From Odoribacter sp. (GTDB lineage Bacteria; Bacteroidota; Bacteroidia; Bacteroidales; Prolixibacteraceae), in NCBI GenBank assembly GCA_013824715.1, contig PNOH01000041.1:1-37715 (forward strand): a stretch of 37,715 nt of DNA. Reading direction: 5' to 3'. Positions 8,675 through 16,879 of the stretch are shown here, piece after piece. The translations under genes and the position numbers were made by a program. Position 1 is the stretch's first letter. Each line of letters starts with the position of its first letter. The notes under the pieces were generated by a model. It was not told where the DNA came from. It made no database searches and saw nothing but the letters and a program-made list of their open reading frames with translations.

Positions 8675-10594
8675 ATGACAGGTTATACTTACACTGTGTT
8701 CATTTTAATAATTCCGCTGGTGATATTTTTAATCACCGGATTAATGGGAATGAAATGGAAACCGATTGTTTCAGGAGTAATTGGCACAGCAGGAATGGGA
8801 ATTTCGTTTGTACTTTCACTCCTTGCGGCAGCTTCCTATTTTTTCGGTGGAACACATGGAGCTGAAGGCTTCCAAACCATTATCCCTTTTGAAATAACGT
8901 GGCTGCGCCTGACCGAAAGCCTGATCATCAAAATGGGTATTTTACTCGATCCGATTTCGGTGATGATGCTGGTCGTTGTAACCACCGTTTCGTTTATGGT
9001 TCATCTTTACAGTTTGGGCTACATGAAAGGCGAAGGCGGATTTGCCCGTTTCTACTCCTTTTTATCATTGTTTACCTTTTCAATGCTGGGACTGGTTATT
9101 GCCACCAACATTTTCCAAATGTACATTTTCTGGGAATTGGTTGGCGTTAGCTCATACCTGCTGATCGGATTTTATTATCAGAAACCTTCGGCTGTTGCCG
9201 CTTCCAAAAAGGCATTTATAGTAACCCGCTTTGCCGATCTGGGTTTCCTTATCGGAATTCTAATCCTGTCGTTTGTAACCGGAACATTTGATTTCGGTAA
9301 GCTAACCAGTCCTGACGGCGCTATTTTTGCAGGAGCAGCCTCCCTGAGTTTCATGGGCATTTCAGCTTTAACCTGGGCAATGACACTTATCTTTATTGGT
9401 GGCGCCGGTAAATCGGCCATGTTTCCGCTACACATCTGGCTACCCGATGCCATGGAAGGCCCGACACCGGTTTCAGCATTGATCCATGCCGCCACTATGG
9501 TTGTTGCCGGTATATTTTTGGTGGCCCGGATGTTCCCCGTTATTCATTTTCAGGCGCCTGCAGCTCAGGAAATAATTGCTTTCGTGGGTGGATTTACTTC
9601 GCTTTTCGCAGCGGTAATCGCCATAACACAATATGATATTAAACGGGTACTGGCATTTTCAACCTTGTCGCAACTCGGATACATGATGCTTGCGCTCGGC
9701 GTTTCAGGATATGGTGGGGAAGATGGTCTGGGTTATATGGCTTCCATGTTCCACCTGTTTACACACGCCATGTTTAAAGCTTTGTTGTTCCTTGGCGCCG
9801 GGTCAATCATTCATGCCGTCCATTCAAACTACATGTACGATATGGGCGGATTACGCAAATATTTGCCCATTACTCATATTACTTTCCTGATTGCCTGCCT
9901 GACCATCGCAGGAATTCCGCCATTTTCAGGCTTCTTCAGTAAAGATGAAATTCTGGTTGCCGCTTTACACCACAACAAGTTTTTGTTTGCTGTTGAGTAT
10001 TTGGTTGCCGGGCTGACTGCATTCTATATGTTCCGTTTATATTTTAATGTATTCTGGGGAAAAGACCGTCATTATCATCATACCCCGCACGAATCGCCGA
10101 TGACCATGACCATTCCGCTGATGTTTCTGGCTGTAGCTTCCATTTTTTCCGGATTTATACCATTCCATCACCTGGTAACTTCTGACAAAATGGGGTTTGA
10201 TACCGAAATGCACCTGGTAGTAGCTGTTCCATCCGTATTAATCGGATTACTGGGAATTGCATTGGCATGGATCCTTTACAAGAAAGAAAGCGCCATTCCG
10301 GAGAAACTTGCTTTGAGATGGGGGATTTTATATACCGCAACTTATAACAAATTTTATTTCGACGAAATTTATCTTTTTGTTGCCAGAAATATCATATTCA
10401 AATACATATCACGGCCAGTTGCATGGTTCGACCGCCACATTGTTGATGGATTTATGGTTGGAATAGCAGTGGTGACCGAAAAGATATCGTTTCAAATTAA
10501 AGGAATGCAATCGGGACAATTGCAACATTATGCTTTTATTTTCGTGGCTGGAACATTGGCGCTGGCGCTTTCGATGCTGTATTTTCTGATGTAA
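8675..10594 (+). CDS. nuoL: NADH-quinone oxidoreductase subunit L
   Basis: A 639-residue antiporter-like membrane subunit, the distal proton channel of complex I, with about 16 transmembrane helices. Recognised segments are YIFWELVGVSSYLLIGFYY (about residues 150-168), GGAGKSAMFPLHIWLPDAME (about 242-262) and HLFTHAMFKALLFLGAGS. The C-terminal extension is of the length expected for the long lateral helix. An untypically long spacer of 318 nt filled with repeats follows before nuoM. Confidence 0.96.
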   Translation: MTGYTYTVFILIIPLVIFLITGLMGMKWKPIVSGVIGTAGMGISFVLSLLAAASYFFGGTHGAEGFQTIIPFEITWLRLTESLIIKMGILLDPISVMMLVVVTTVSFMVHLYSLGYMKGEGGFARFYSFLSLFTFSMLGLVIATNIFQMYIFWELVGVSSYLLIGFYYQKPSAVAASKKAFIVTRFADLGFLIGILILSFVTGTFDFGKLTSPDGAIFAGAASLSFMGISALTWAMTLIFIGGAGKSAMFPLHIWLPDAMEGPTPVSALIHAATMVVAGIFLVARMFPVIHFQAPAAQEIIAFVGGFTSLFAAVIAITQYDIKRVLAFSTLSQLGYMMLALGVSGYGGEDGLGYMASMFHLFTHAMFKALLFLGAGSIIHAVHSNYMYDMGGLRKYLPITHITFLIACLTIAGIPPFSGFFSKDEILVAALHHNKFLFAVEYLVAGLTAFYMFRLYFNVFWGKDRHYHHTPHESPMTMTIPLMFLAVASIFSGFIPFHHLVTSDKMGFDTEMHLVVAVPSVLIGLLGIALAWILYKKESAIPEKLALRWGILYTATYNKFYFDEIYLFVARNIIFKYISRPVAWFDRHIVDGFMVGIAVVTEKISFQIKGMQSGQLQHYAFIFVAGTLALALSMLYFLM

Positions 10595-10614
10595 AAAGCA
10601 AAGCCCCCTTCTTA

Positions 10615-10864
10615 TTCCCCCAAAATGGGGGAAAGATTTGGGTACTGATTCGCTATCGTACTTAGCTCCAGAGGAGCGCAATATTTGTAGCCCGGGGTTT
10701 CAACCCCGGGATGAAAATTGGGAAAGTGAAATCGTCCGCGAGAAAAAGTTTAATAAAGCGAATGTGGATGTTCGGACGAAAAAGAGTAAACGACATAAAA
10801 TAAACACCGAACAAGAAATAAGGAACATCAAAATAGTCGTTCTACATTCCTTATTTCTCGTTCG
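10615..10864. repeat. Cluster of three palindromic repeats in the nuoL-nuoM spacer
   Basis: The 318-nt spacer (10595-10912) holds no credible gene. It contains TTCCCCC/GGGGGAA (10615-10621 and 10627-10633), then GCTCC-AGA-GGAGC (10665-10677) followed by CCCGGGGTT/AACCCCGGG (10691-10699 and 10702-10710), and a long inverted repeat CGAACAAGAAATAAGGAA (10808-10825) with its near-perfect complement at 10847-10864 (one mismatch). The middle pair matches a repeat type common in environmental bacterial genomes and often mis-annotated as a small protein containing PEERNICSPGF. The stems could act as attenuators or mRNA-stability elements. Confidence 0.75.
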
Positions 10865-10912
10865 ATATTCGATATTTAGAATTTAAAGAGTATAAAACTA
10901 AAATTTAAGAAA

Positions 10913-12418
10913 GTGAATATTCTGACTTTATTAATAGTAATACCGATCCTTACTATTGTAGCGATCCTTTTTACCAGGGATAGTAAGGGCTCCCGCATGG
11001 CTGCGGCAATCGGAATGGGAGTTCAGCTCATAACTACAGCAGTTCTTTTGTTCATGTACCTGGCAGCACGAAAAACAGGCGATATGCATGAAATGCTATT
11101 CACCGCCGACATCATGTGGTTTAAAAGTTTAAATATCCATTATTTCATCGGCGTTGACGGAATTGCGGTTGCTATGCTCTGTCTGACTTCAATAGTGGTA
11201 TTTGCCGGAATTTTTGCCAGTTGGGAAGTGGAATACCTTTCGCGCGAATTCTTCATTTCGCTGATTTTGCTGGCAACCGGCGTATTTGGTTTCTTCATTT
11301 CGCTCGACCTGTTTACCATGTTCCTTTTCTATGAACTTGCAGTAATCCCAATGTATTTGCTGATTGGAGTCTGGGGCACTGGTCCGAAAGAAAGTTCGGC
11401 AATGAAACTGACCCTGATGCTGATGGGAGGTTCTGCCCTGTTAATGGTCGGTATCTTCGGGATTTATTTCAATTCGGCACCCGATGGTGGTCCTTTGACC
11501 TTTAATATTATAGAAATCTCAAAAATACAGATACCTGTAAAAGCTCAGATGTTCTTCTTCCCATTCACTTTTGTGGGATTCGGCATACTTGGAGCTTTGT
11601 TCCCATTTCACACCTGGTCGCCTGATGGCCATGCCTCAGCTCCAACTGCTGTTTCCATGCTTCATGCCGGGGTACTGATGAAACTGGGAGGATACGGTTG
11701 TTTCCGCGTTGCCATGTTCCTGATGCCTGAAGCCGCCACCGAAATGGCCTGGATCTTCATTATCCTGACAACCATCAGTGTGGTTTACGGAGCTTTTGGT
11801 GCAATCTGGCAAACCGACCTGAAATACATCAATGCCTACTCATCAGTAAGCCATTGCGGTCTGGTACTTTTTGCCCTGTTGATGATGAACGAAACCGCGA
11901 TGGACGGGGCAATTATTCAAATGATTTCACACGGTTTAATGACAGCCCTTTTCTTTGCCCTGATCGGGATGATTTACGGAAGGACACACACCCGGGAGAT
12001 CAGTGAAATGGGTGGTTTGATGAAAGTAATTCCATTCCTTGCTGTTGTATATATGATTGCCGGTTTTGCTTCTTTAGGCTTGCCCGGATTAAGTGGTTTT
12101 GTGGCCGAAATGACTGTCTTTGTTGGAGCATTCCAGCATCAGGATATGTTTCATCGTGTAGTAACAGTTATTGCAGCTTCATCCATCGTAATTACAGCAG
12201 TTTATATATTACGGGTAGTTGGAAAAATCCTGCTTGGCCCAATCATCGATGAACATCACAAGCACATCACAGATGCCAAATGGTTCGAAAAACTAAGCAC
12301 TGTGACTCTTGTACTCGCAATTGCAGCAATTGGTATCGCACCACTTTGGTTGTCGGATACCATCCTTGCCAGTTTGAAACCAATTGTTGATAAGTTAGTG
12401 ATGGTTATACCATTCTAA
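10913..12418 (+). CDS. nuoM: NADH-quinone oxidoreductase subunit M
   Basis: A 501-residue antiporter-like proton channel with about 14 transmembrane helices. Typical segments are MFLFYELAVIPMYLLIGVWG (about residues 136-155), GFGILGALFPFHTWSPDGH (about 221-240) and the following HASAPTAVSMLHAGVLMKLG. The translation begins with GTG at 10913, which gives the expected short N terminus (MNILTLLIVIPILT); no in-frame ATG is suitably placed. The length agrees with the family (about 490-510). Confidence 0.95.
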   Translation: MNILTLLIVIPILTIVAILFTRDSKGSRMAAAIGMGVQLITTAVLLFMYLAARKTGDMHEMLFTADIMWFKSLNIHYFIGVDGIAVAMLCLTSIVVFAGIFASWEVEYLSREFFISLILLATGVFGFFISLDLFTMFLFYELAVIPMYLLIGVWGTGPKESSAMKLTLMLMGGSALLMVGIFGIYFNSAPDGGPLTFNIIEISKIQIPVKAQMFFFPFTFVGFGILGALFPFHTWSPDGHASAPTAVSMLHAGVLMKLGGYGCFRVAMFLMPEAATEMAWIFIILTTISVVYGAFGAIWQTDLKYINAYSSVSHCGLVLFALLMMNETAMDGAIIQMISHGLMTALFFALIGMIYGRTHTREISEMGGLMKVIPFLAVVYMIAGFASLGLPGLSGFVAEMTVFVGAFQHQDMFHRVVTVIAASSIVITAVYILRVVGKILLGPIIDEHHKHITDAKWFEKLSTVTLVLAIAAIGIAPLWLSDTILASLKPIVDKLVMVIPF

Positions 12419-12434
12419 TAAGATAAAGTTTAAA

Positions 12435-12518
12435 ACTCACCCCACGTTCGATATATCGGACGTCCCCCCTCTTTACGAGTAGAGAGGGGAAGAGCACAGC
12501 AGGTGCGAAGGGGTGAGT
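12435..12518. repeat. Palindromic repeat between nuoM and nuoN
   Basis: An 84-bp element bounded by the perfect inverted repeat ACTCACCCC (12435-12443) and GGGGTGAGT (12510-12518). Inside are two more palindromes: a near-perfect one around CGATATATCG, and CCCCTCT/AGAGGGG with an 8- to 9-nt loop. The nested architecture is of the REP/MITE type and is different in sequence from the other nuo spacers. Confidence 0.75.
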
Positions 12519-12540
12519 CAAAAAATGAAATAGAAATTAT

Positions 12541-12591
12541 AATCGGAGCGTTCCAGCTCCCCCTCCTACCGGAGGGGGTTGGGGGGAGGCC
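12541..12591 (+). repeat. GC-rich hairpin repeat, copy 2 (before nuoN)
   Basis: A 51-bp near-copy of 4483-4534. The stem CCCCCTCC/GGAGGGGG is conserved and the loop differs. It ends 13 nt before the nuoN ATG, almost the same distance as copy 1 has to nuoC, and again places GGAGG upstream of the start. Confidence 0.8.
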
Positions 12592-12604
12592 TAAAATAAA
12601 CTAT

Positions 12605-14032
12605 ATGGATCTCGGACAATTTATACTCATGCGACACGAATTACTGCTCACCTTTGCAGCAGTGGTAGTTTTGATTGCAGAAATTGCGACCAGCGAAAAA
12701 AACAAAGCCAGGCTAATTCCGGTATCAATCGGATTGTTTGCCCTGGTAACCTTCATTGGTTTTATTCCAGGTGAAACCGGAACGATATTTGGAGGCTCAT
12801 TTCAGTCGAGCCAACTGACCATTTTCATGAAAAATACCCTGAACCTGGCCGTTCTGATCATCTTTTTGCAGGCAGAAGGCTGGCTTCGGAAACCCGAGAA
12901 TTCAGATAAAATCAGCGAGTACTTCATCCTGACCATATCAACGCTGATAGGGATGAACTTTATGATCTCGGCGGGCGATTTCCTGATTTTTTACATTGGT
13001 CTCGAAACAGCGACTATCCCAATTGCAGGGTTGGCCGCCTTCGACAAACTGAAAAGCCGCTCCTCCGAAGCCGGTATCAAGTTAATTTTATCCTCTGCCC
13101 TTTCTTCAGGAATACTTTTATTTGGGCTTTCATTGCTTTACGGCGCTACCGGTTCGATTTACTTTGCTGATATTGCTCCAAAAATTACAGCCAATGCAAT
13201 GATCGCCCTCGGCTTTATTTTCTTCGTGAGTGGAATGGGCTTTAAAATTTCACTGGTACCTTACCATTTTTGGACAGCCGATGTTTACGAAGGCGCTCCG
13301 ATCAATGTAACTTCGTACCTTTCTGTGGTTTCAAAAGGAGCGGCAGTCTTTATTTTTACGATTGTATTGTTCACCGTTTTCAGGAATATTGTTGAAATGT
13401 GGAAACCGCTTATTTATACCCTTGCCGTATTCACCATGACTTTAGCCAACTTATTTGCCTTGCGTCAGGATAATATCAAGCGATTTCTGGCATTTTCGTC
13501 AATTGCACAGGCCGGCTTCATTCTGCTGGGGGTAATAGGTGCAGGCGAACTGGGTATGACTTCGGTTGTTTATTTTGTGTTGGTGTACGTTTTTACTAAC
13601 CTCGGCGCTTTCGGTGTTGTTGCTGCCATTCACAATGCTTCGGATGTCGAAACCATTTCAGGATATAACGGGCTGTACCAAACAAACCCGAAACTCAGTT
13701 TACTGATGACACTGTCGCTATTTTCACTGGCTGGGATTCCACCTGTTGCCGGGTTCTTCGGAAAATTCTTCCTGTTTACGGCTGCTGCCGGAAGCGGATA
13801 TTATATCCTTGTATTGATTGCAGTTTTGAATGCAACCGTTTCTCTTTACTATTATTTAAAAGTAGTAAGAGCTATGTTCATCGAAAAGAATGAACAACCA
13901 ATCGCAGCCTTCCGCAGTACAAATGCCATGCGGCTTGCTTTAATCATGTGTGTTGCCGGCATCTTTATCATTGGTTTTGCAGGTGGAATATTTGAATACA
14001 TCCGCAGCATCAGTGAATTATTTTTAAACTAA
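12605..14032 (+). CDS. nuoN: NADH-quinone oxidoreductase subunit N
   Basis: A 475-residue antiporter-like membrane subunit, the third proton channel and last gene of the complex I operon, with about 14 transmembrane helices. Family segments include GMGFKISLVPYHFWTADVYE (about residues 210-230) and FLAFSSIAQAGFILLG. The frame stays open upstream to 12503 only because it runs through two palindromic repeats. ATG 12605 gives a normal NuoN N terminus (MDLGQFILMRHELLL). A small unknown gene follows after 13 nt. Confidence 0.95.
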   Translation: MDLGQFILMRHELLLTFAAVVVLIAEIATSEKNKARLIPVSIGLFALVTFIGFIPGETGTIFGGSFQSSQLTIFMKNTLNLAVLIIFLQAEGWLRKPENSDKISEYFILTISTLIGMNFMISAGDFLIFYIGLETATIPIAGLAAFDKLKSRSSEAGIKLILSSALSSGILLFGLSLLYGATGSIYFADIAPKITANAMIALGFIFFVSGMGFKISLVPYHFWTADVYEGAPINVTSYLSVVSKGAAVFIFTIVLFTVFRNIVEMWKPLIYTLAVFTMTLANLFALRQDNIKRFLAFSSIAQAGFILLGVIGAGELGMTSVVYFVLVYVFTNLGAFGVVAAIHNASDVETISGYNGLYQTNPKLSLLMTLSLFSLAGIPPVAGFFGKFFLFTAAAGSGYYILVLIAVLNATVSLYYYLKVVRAMFIEKNEQPIAAFRSTNAMRLALIMCVAGIFIIGFAGGIFEYIRSISELFLN

Positions 14033-14045
14033 TCAAACTTCAAAA

Positions 14046-14366
14046 ATGCCACTAAATAAAGGTAAACATATCATCGAAGAAATTGACGGAACACGTTGTT
14101 CACTGGTTGAAAAAGGAATTTCTCCTGAACGCATGGAGTTTCTGAAAAAATTACTCGAAATCAATAAGTATTCGGTGAAAGTTGCATCCGAAGGAGAAAC
14201 AGGCACCTTTAAAATAGGTGTGACTGACATGCTGTTTAATCCGGTTGTTGATGTTTATAGACGTAGTTTAATGAGTCCTTCAGGTAAAAAAGTAACTCCT
14301 GCATACTGGCTACAGGAATCAGATAAAGAAACTGAAGCAGAAGTGAATTACTGGGATTTTAAATGA
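14046..14366 (+). CDS. Small protein of unknown function downstream of nuoN
   Basis: A 106-residue soluble protein beginning MPLNKGKHIIEEIDGTRCSL; not recognised. It has mixed alpha/beta character, one cysteine and no signal peptide or membrane segment. The sequence includes SERMEF-like helical and GTFKIGVTDMLFNPVVDVY beta-like stretches. It begins 13 nt after the nuoN stop in the same direction, so it is probably co-transcribed with the nuo operon. Codon use looks normal, and the continuous frame fills most of the space up to the MITE-like element. A regulatory or accessory role for complex I is possible but not supported by any motif. Confidence 0.7.
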   Translation: MPLNKGKHIIEEIDGTRCSLVEKGISPERMEFLKKLLEINKYSVKVASEGETGTFKIGVTDMLFNPVVDVYRRSLMSPSGKKVTPAYWLQESDKETEAEVNYWDFK

Positions 14367-14390
14367 ATTTTAACTTGTGCATGCTATAAG

Positions 14391-14639
14391 AAAAGGCTTT
14401 CTCAAAAGGCATTAGTCCCGTCATCCTGAACTTCCTGCCCTCTCGCCTGGCAGCTACCGTGTACCCATATCAATTGTCATAGAGCCAAAATTAATAGACT
14501 TGTGGGTACACGGTAATCGTTTGGCAGGCGGGGCTTCAGTATCCCAACATACTGTATATCAGACACATAAATCCCGAGCACTCGGGATCGCGGTGACCAG
14601 GTTTGCAAATATTTTGACTTTTGAGACAGCCTCTTTTTT
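14391..14639. mobile_element. MITE-like element with terminal and internal inverted repeats
   Basis: About 250 bp of non-coding DNA lies between GGCTTTCTCAAAAG (left end) and CTTTTGAGACAGCC (right end). These are inverted copies with one mismatch, both followed outward by A/T runs. Inside are a perfect 13-bp inverted repeat TACCGTGTACCCA (14455-14467) and TGGGTACACGGTA (14503-14515), and a tight hairpin ATCCCGAG-CA-CTCGGGAT (14571-14588). No transposase frame is present, as expected for a miniature element mobilised in trans. It fills most of the 413-nt gap between the unknown gene and purB. The right end could also serve as a terminator because it runs into TTTTTT. Confidence 0.65.
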
Positions 14640-14779
14640 GTAGTCATTTTCCAGGGTGTGGCAGTTATTAACTTACTTTCCTTATAACAAAAATCTGCGG
14701 TTACAAATCGCAATACCCAATGCGGGCTATTCCCAATCACAAAATTTCCTACCTTTACAGCTTGAAAAACCAATCAGGC

Positions 14780-16126
14780 ATGGAATTAAATTTACTTACA
14801 GCTATATCACCCATCGATGGACGATACCGTTCCAAAGTTGAAAACCTTCAGCTCTATTTTTCGGAGTTTGCCCTGATTAAATACCGTATTCTGGTTGAAG
14901 TTGAATACTTTGTTGCTTTGTGCGAACTGCCTTTACCCCAATTAGCACAGTTCGACAAAAATTTGTTTGAATCACTTCGAAAAATAGTTACCAATTTTTC
15001 AATTGACGATGCCCAACGGATCAAGGACATCGAAAAAATTACCAATCACGATGTGAAAGCTGTTGAGTATTTCCTGAAAGAAGAATTTGACAAACTAAAC
15101 ATTCAGGCTTACAAAGAGTTTATCCACTTCGGACTGACCTCGCAGGACATAAACAACACGGCTGTTCCGAAGTCAATTCACGACGCATTGGATAACGAAT
15201 ATTATCCTGCCATCAACAATCTGGTTGATAAATTAGACGAACTCGCGACCGAATGGAAAAATATCCCGATGCTGGCCAAAACCCATGGACAACCTGCCTC
15301 CCCAACCAATCTGGGCAAGGAAATCCGTGTATTTTCTGAACGGATCAAAGGTCAACTGGAACAATTAAAAGCCATTTCGTGCGATGCCAAATTTGGCGGC
15401 GCAACCGGCAATTTCAACGCCCATCAAATAGCTTATCCAGAAATCAGTTGGAAAGCGTTCGGGAATCATTTTCTGAAAAAACATTTGGGGCTTGAGCGGG
15501 CACAATACACCACGCAGATTGCCAATTACGACAACCATGCAGCTATATTCGATGCCATGAAACGCGTCAACACCATCATCATGGATCTGAACCGCGACAT
15601 GTGGTCTTACATTTCGATGGAATACTTCAGGCAAAAAATTAAAGCAGGTGAAGTTGGTTCATCGGCCATGCCACATAAAGTCAATCCGATTGATTTCGAA
15701 AATTCAGAAGGAAACATTGGTATGGCGAATACCATTTTCGAACATTTATCGGCCAAGCTACCGGTATCACGTTTACAGCGCGATCTGACCGACTCCACTG
15801 TTTTACGCAATATCGGAGTTCCGTTTGCACACACCCTGATTTCGATTAACTCAACCATGCTTGGTTTGAAAAAATTGCTTCTTAATCCTGAAGCCATTAA
15901 TGCCGATCTGGAAAAAAACTGGCCGGTAGTGGCCGAAGCTATTCAAACCATCCTTCGACGCGAAGGATATCCTAATCCATACGAAGCGCTCCGCAACCTG
16001 ACGCGTGTCAACAGGAAGATCGATAAAGAGGTAATTCATGAATTTATTGATTCGCTCGAAATTTCTGAGGCGTTAAAAACCGAACTTAAAAAGATTACTC
16101 CTCAGAACTACACCGGTATTTTCTGA
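14780..16126 (+). CDS. purB: Adenylosuccinate lyase
   Basis: A 448-residue cytoplasmic enzyme of purine synthesis that releases fumarate from SAICAR and from adenylosuccinate. The fumarase/aspartase superfamily signature is seen as SSAMPHKVNPIDFENSEGN (about residues 293-311), which includes the catalytic serine of the flexible loop. KTHGQPASP (about 167-175) and the N-terminal LTAISPIDGRYRSK are also typical of PurB. The start is ATG 14780. The frame extends upstream to 14720, but those residues do not belong to the family. It stands alone, after the MITE-like element and before a toxin-antitoxin pair. Confidence 0.96.
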   Translation: MELNLLTAISPIDGRYRSKVENLQLYFSEFALIKYRILVEVEYFVALCELPLPQLAQFDKNLFESLRKIVTNFSIDDAQRIKDIEKITNHDVKAVEYFLKEEFDKLNIQAYKEFIHFGLTSQDINNTAVPKSIHDALDNEYYPAINNLVDKLDELATEWKNIPMLAKTHGQPASPTNLGKEIRVFSERIKGQLEQLKAISCDAKFGGATGNFNAHQIAYPEISWKAFGNHFLKKHLGLERAQYTTQIANYDNHAAIFDAMKRVNTIIMDLNRDMWSYISMEYFRQKIKAGEVGSSAMPHKVNPIDFENSEGNIGMANTIFEHLSAKLPVSRLQRDLTDSTVLRNIGVPFAHTLISINSTMLGLKKLLLNPEAINADLEKNWPVVAEAIQTILRREGYPNPYEALRNLTRVNRKIDKEVIHEFIDSLEISEALKTELKKITPQNYTGIF

Positions 16127-16173
16127 TTGTGCGCACATAAAAAGTAATTTTGCGCGAATATTAAAAACCATAG

Positions 16174-16201
16174 GTTGACATACTAAAAAGACATACTTTT
16201 G
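16174..16201 (+). promoter_or_regulatory. Promoter and possible operator of the MazEF-like pair
   Basis: TACTTTTG at 16194-16201 matches the Bacteroidota -7 box, 21 nt before the antitoxin ATG. GTTG at 16174-16177 is a possible -33 box, although the 16-bp spacer is short. The direct repeat GACATACT at 16177-16184 and 16190-16197 overlaps the promoter with 13-bp spacing, which would suit autoregulation by a dimeric antitoxin. Confidence 0.45.
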
Positions 16202-16221
16202 TGATATAAAACTATGGATAA

Positions 16222-16452
16222 ATGAAAACTGTATCATTAAAAATTGACGACTCAGTCTTCGGCGAAACTGAAAAAATTCTTTCCCGCATTAAAATGCCAC
16301 GAAACAGGTATATTAACGACGCGATTGAAAATTATAACCGAATTCAAAAACGACTGATTCTTGAGAAAAGACTTAAAAGTGAATCTGATTTAGTAAGAGA
16401 AGATTCATTAAACATCCTTCAGGATTTTGAAAGAATTGACTATGTTGATTAA
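16222..16452 (+). CDS. Antitoxin of a MazEF/PemIK-like pair
   Basis: A 76-residue protein, MKTVSLKIDDSVFGETEKIL at the N terminus, with the beta-alpha-alpha pattern of a ribbon-helix-helix DNA-binding domain (VSLKIDDSVF, then two helices with RNRYINDAIENYNR). The charged C-terminal tail would be the toxin-neutralising part. It overlaps the downstream toxin gene by 11 nt, the usual antitoxin-first order. The role is inferred from size, fold pattern and partner; there is no closely recognised family name. Confidence 0.75.
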   Translation: MKTVSLKIDDSVFGETEKILSRIKMPRNRYINDAIENYNRIQKRLILEKRLKSESDLVREDSLNILQDFERIDYVD

Positions 16453-16789
16453 ACAATACGACATCTGGATCGCAGATTTGAATCCAAAAATTGGAACAGA
16501 GCCAGGCAAAACCAGACCTGTACTAATTATTCAAACCAATTTTCTAAATAAAATTTCGCACCCATCAACTATTATTTGTCCGATTACTACAAAAGTTGAG
16601 AATGATTCAGATATTTTGAGGGTCCATTTAAACAAAGGTATGGCCAACCTGCTTGAAAATTGTGATATCATGATCGACCAGATTCGTGCCATTGATAACA
16701 ATCGCTTAATAAAAAAAATTGGCAGTTTAACCGCTGAACTAATTGATAAAGTGAAAGAAAATATCATGATTACCTTGGACCTGGAATAG
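16442..16789 (+). CDS. MazF/PemK-family endoribonuclease toxin
   Basis: A 115-residue toxin with the PemK/MazF hallmarks: an N-terminal YDIWIADLNPKIGTEPGKTR, where the arginine after GKT is the conserved catalytic-site residue, then PVLIIQTNFLN, and ICPITTKVE in the second strand. The family cleaves mRNA at short sequences. ATG 16442 overlaps the antitoxin; the in-frame TTG at 16427 was not used because it adds residues outside the family. The stop is followed by about 90 nt of AT-rich DNA before the ABC exporter gene. Confidence 0.88.
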   Translation: MLIKQYDIWIADLNPKIGTEPGKTRPVLIIQTNFLNKISHPSTIICPITTKVENDSDILRVHLNKGMANLLENCDIMIDQIRAIDNNRLIKKIGSLTAELIDKVKENIMITLDLE

Positions 16790-16879
16790 AATCCACACCT
16801 GTTTTGACCATACAGCACAATAAATACATCAAGACAAATGTTTTTTATACAGTAAGTTATACTGGTTATTTTGCATCAA

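Noticed and set aside
10638-10886. 82-codon frame between nuoL and nuoM
   Set aside because: It is a read-through of palindromic repeats (the PEERNICSPGF type); codon content and position do not support a gene.
12503-12604. Upstream start for nuoN
   Set aside because: The frame passes through two repeat elements; NuoN homology starts at ATG 12605.
16129-16137. GTGCGCAC palindrome after purB as a regulatory site
   Set aside because: It is an isolated 8-bp palindrome with no second copy or matching context; too short to support a call.
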